From NCBI GenBank assembly GCA_052034175.1, contig JBPOIX010000092.1, positions 1 through 23,194 of the forward strand: a stretch of DNA of 23,194 nucleotides. The letters run 5' to 3'. The translations under genes and the position numbers were made by a program. The notes beneath the pieces are model-generated. The model made no database searches. It was given only the letters and a program-made list of their open reading frames with translations, and was not told where the DNA came from. The stretch comes from UBA668 sp052034175. Its GTDB lineage: Bacteria; Actinomycetota; Acidimicrobiia; Acidimicrobiales; Ilumatobacteraceae. Each line of letters begins with the position of its first letter. The stretch's first letter is position 1. This document shows, one piece after another, positions 22,010 to 23,194 of this stretch.

Positions 22010-22303
22010 ATGAACACACTCGAGCCCATCTGCGGCTTCCGGCTGCGCCGAGCGGTGCTCGGCATCCTGCTGGAGGCAGGTGGTGCGCTGACGGTCCACG
22101 ACGTGGTCGCTCGCCTCCAGGCGCGCGGGCGCACGACAATGCCGCATCTCACCAAGCCGCCGGCGCTGGTCATCAGCGACCTGCTGCGGTACCAGACGAG
22201 CATCGGCCGGGTGGAGCGGGTCGCTCGCGGCACATACCGGCTGACGATGACCATGTCGCGCAGCACCGCATGGCGGTATCGGCGCTGGCACCTGATGCCA
22301 TGA
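22010..22303 (+). CDS. Small winged-helix-like protein
   Basis: This is a 97-residue basic protein. The segment AVLGILLEAGGALTVHDVVARL looks like the first helices of a winged helix. KPPALVISDLLRYQTSIGRVERVARGTYRL would be the recognition helix and wing, and STAWRYRRWH the basic tail. I associate this arrangement with a small winged-helix family frequent in Acidimicrobiia; function unknown, probably DNA binding. The ATG at 22010 has TAGGAC just upstream. It is divergent from the small membrane protein gene with 48 bp between the starts, where ttgcc/ggcaa (21972-21987) forms a minor palindrome. Confidence 0.6.
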   Translation: MNTLEPICGFRLRRAVLGILLEAGGALTVHDVVARLQARGRTTMPHLTKPPALVISDLLRYQTSIGRVERVARGTYRLTMTMSRSTAWRYRRWHLMP

Positions 22304-22343
22304 CGGTCGCGGCCTCGCCGGGGCTGGCGCCGACGGCGCTTCC

Positions 22344-22421
22344 CCGCGTCTCACTTTTCTCCGATTCCGCTCCAAGGCCGAGCCGAGACGGTCACTCGAA
22401 TCGGAGAAAAGTGAAACGCGG
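22344..22421. repeat. 24-nt inverted repeat (one mismatch) with 30-nt spacer
   Basis: The arms at 22344-22367 and 22398-22421 are complementary over 24 bases with a single mismatch (22350 with 22415). The inner 17 bases, centred on acttttctccgattc, are perfect. It lies between the convergent stops of the winged-helix gene (22303) and the decarboxylase-like gene (22476). It could be a bidirectional terminator, a REP/MITE-like element, or the product of an insertion. No flanking target duplication is visible. Confidence 0.7.
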
Positions 22422-22475
22422 CAACCAACTCGGTCTCCGGCGTGCTGGACGGTTGATCTCCGAAGGGCAGCGCGA

Positions 22476-23194
22476 TCAGGCGGTGGCGGGCGGCGGCACG
22501 GCTTGGGTGGCGTCGAGCCACCACTCCATCCCGGCCGTGATCTGCTCTCGCCCCACGCCCGCGGCATAGAAGGCGCCCGAACGAGCCGCGGTGCCCACCT
22601 TCTCCCGCGCGTAGGCGACCGCCTCCAGCAGGTCGGCGGCGAAGCGGTCCACCACGCCGGGCTGGGTGTTCGGGCGGGTGATGCAGAAGTGGACGGCGTT
22701 CGGCCGCTGCAGGCCGTTCAACCGCCACCGACGCGACGCCATGAAGTCGTTCACCAGGAAGATGTCCAGCCCGCTTTCCTCGGTGGTCGTGAAGGCGACG
22801 TTGAAGAACGGGTCGCCCAGCACCCTGAGTTCGGGCACGGCCTCCACCGCACGGCGCACCGCGGCTGCGGTGTCGAAGATGTCCCGGGCAATCGCCTCGT
22901 ACCCAGCGCGCCCGAGCGTCACCATCGCCGCCCACGCAGAGGCGATGATCCCGCCACTGCGCGACCCACTCATCCCCGGCGACGTGTACAGGCCGCCCGG
23001 CCACTCGGGCACGATGAAGTACTGCAGCTTGCGCAGCTCGGCCGTGCGGTACAGCAGCACCGACGACCCCTTCAATCCGAACCCGTACTTGTGCGTGTCG
23101 GCGCTGATCGAGGTGACGCCCGGATGGCGGAAGTCGAACACCGGTACCGGCCGCCCGAGCGCCTCACCCCACGCGAGGATGAACCCGCCGAGGC
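22476..23194 (-). CDS. PLP-dependent lyase, sphingosine-1-phosphate-lyase-like (5' end outside window)
   Basis: The visible 3' part codes for 238 complete residues. FDFRHPGVTSISADTHKYGF has the PLP lysine (Lys codon at 23088-23090) in the S-x-D-x-H-K setting of group II decarboxylases. LQYFIVPEWPGGLY and SPGMSGSRSGG are close to sphingosine-1-phosphate lyase; the lead-in LGGFILAWGEALG also fits that family. Such enzymes cleave phosphorylated long-chain bases; bacterial members may act on other amines or amino acids, so the substrate is open. The start lies beyond 23194. It converges on the winged-helix gene, with the inverted repeat between them. Confidence 0.85.
   Translation of the reverse strand, partial: LGGFILAWGEALGRPVPVFDFRHPGVTSISADTHKYGFGLKGSSVLLYRTAELRKLQYFIVPEWPGGLYTSPGMSGSRSGGIIASAWAAMVTLGRAGYEAIARDIFDTAAAVRRAVEAVPELRVLGDPFFNVAFTTTEESGLDIFLVNDFMASRRWRLNGLQRPNAVHFCITRPNTQPGVVDRFAADLLEAVAYAREKVGTAARSGAFYAAGVGREQITAGMEWWLDATQAVPPPATA

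Overview
The window is a GC-rich chromosomal segment from an actinobacterium. Dense short-spaced operons, GTG and TTG start candidates, a surface-domain fragment and a winged-helix family that I associate with Acidimicrobiia suggest that class (Ilumatobacter/Microthrix-like). This placement is inference from gene content, not from a marker search. No mobile element, CRISPR array or phage gene was seen.

Layout, left to right. (1) 1-2760: the C-terminal end of a secreted or surface protein (+), then a convergent ABC-F ATPase gene (-), a tRNA-Tyr(GTA) gene (-) with a perfect hairpin behind it, and a YajQ-family gene (+) that looks leaderless. (2) 2762-9584: three leftward genes: a large disordered single-pass membrane protein whose outer domain resembles a metallopeptidase without its zinc site, acetyl-CoA synthetase (acs), and a KUP-type K+ transporter (kup). 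The kup gene follows a 331-bp gene-free stretch that carries a promoter candidate and a long foldable 5' leader ending in a UUCG-capped hairpin. (3) 9916-21532: one tightly packed leftward operon, nuoA-B-C-D-H-I-J-K-L-M-N plus a MidA/NDUFAF7-type methyltransferase. Genes overlap by 1-17 nt or lie 1-13 nt apart. (4) 21566-23194: a small four-helix membrane protein (-), a divergent small winged-helix protein (+), a 24-nt inverted repeat, and the 3' part of a PLP-dependent sphingosine-1-phosphate-lyase-like gene (-) that runs off the window.

Functionally the window is respiratory and central metabolism. The nuo operon encodes the membrane arm and the quinone/Fe-S connecting module of complex I, but no NuoE, NuoF or NuoG (NADH-oxidising module). 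The enzyme is therefore either an 11-subunit, non-NADH-type complex or takes its NADH module from another locus. NuoD has Trp where the quinone-site Tyr is expected, and NuoH has Ile in place of a quinone-chamber Glu. NuoL and NuoM both carry His/Asp-rich loops before their C-terminal parts. The methyltransferase at the operon end belongs to the family of the mitochondrial complex I assembly factor that methylates an Arg in the NuoD homologue, and that Arg is present here. A perfect TGTGA-N6-TCACA palindrome of the CRP/GlxR type lies just ahead of nuoA.

The best candidates for a second look are the kup leader RNA, the divergent complex I with its linked methyltransferase, and the CRP-type operator.
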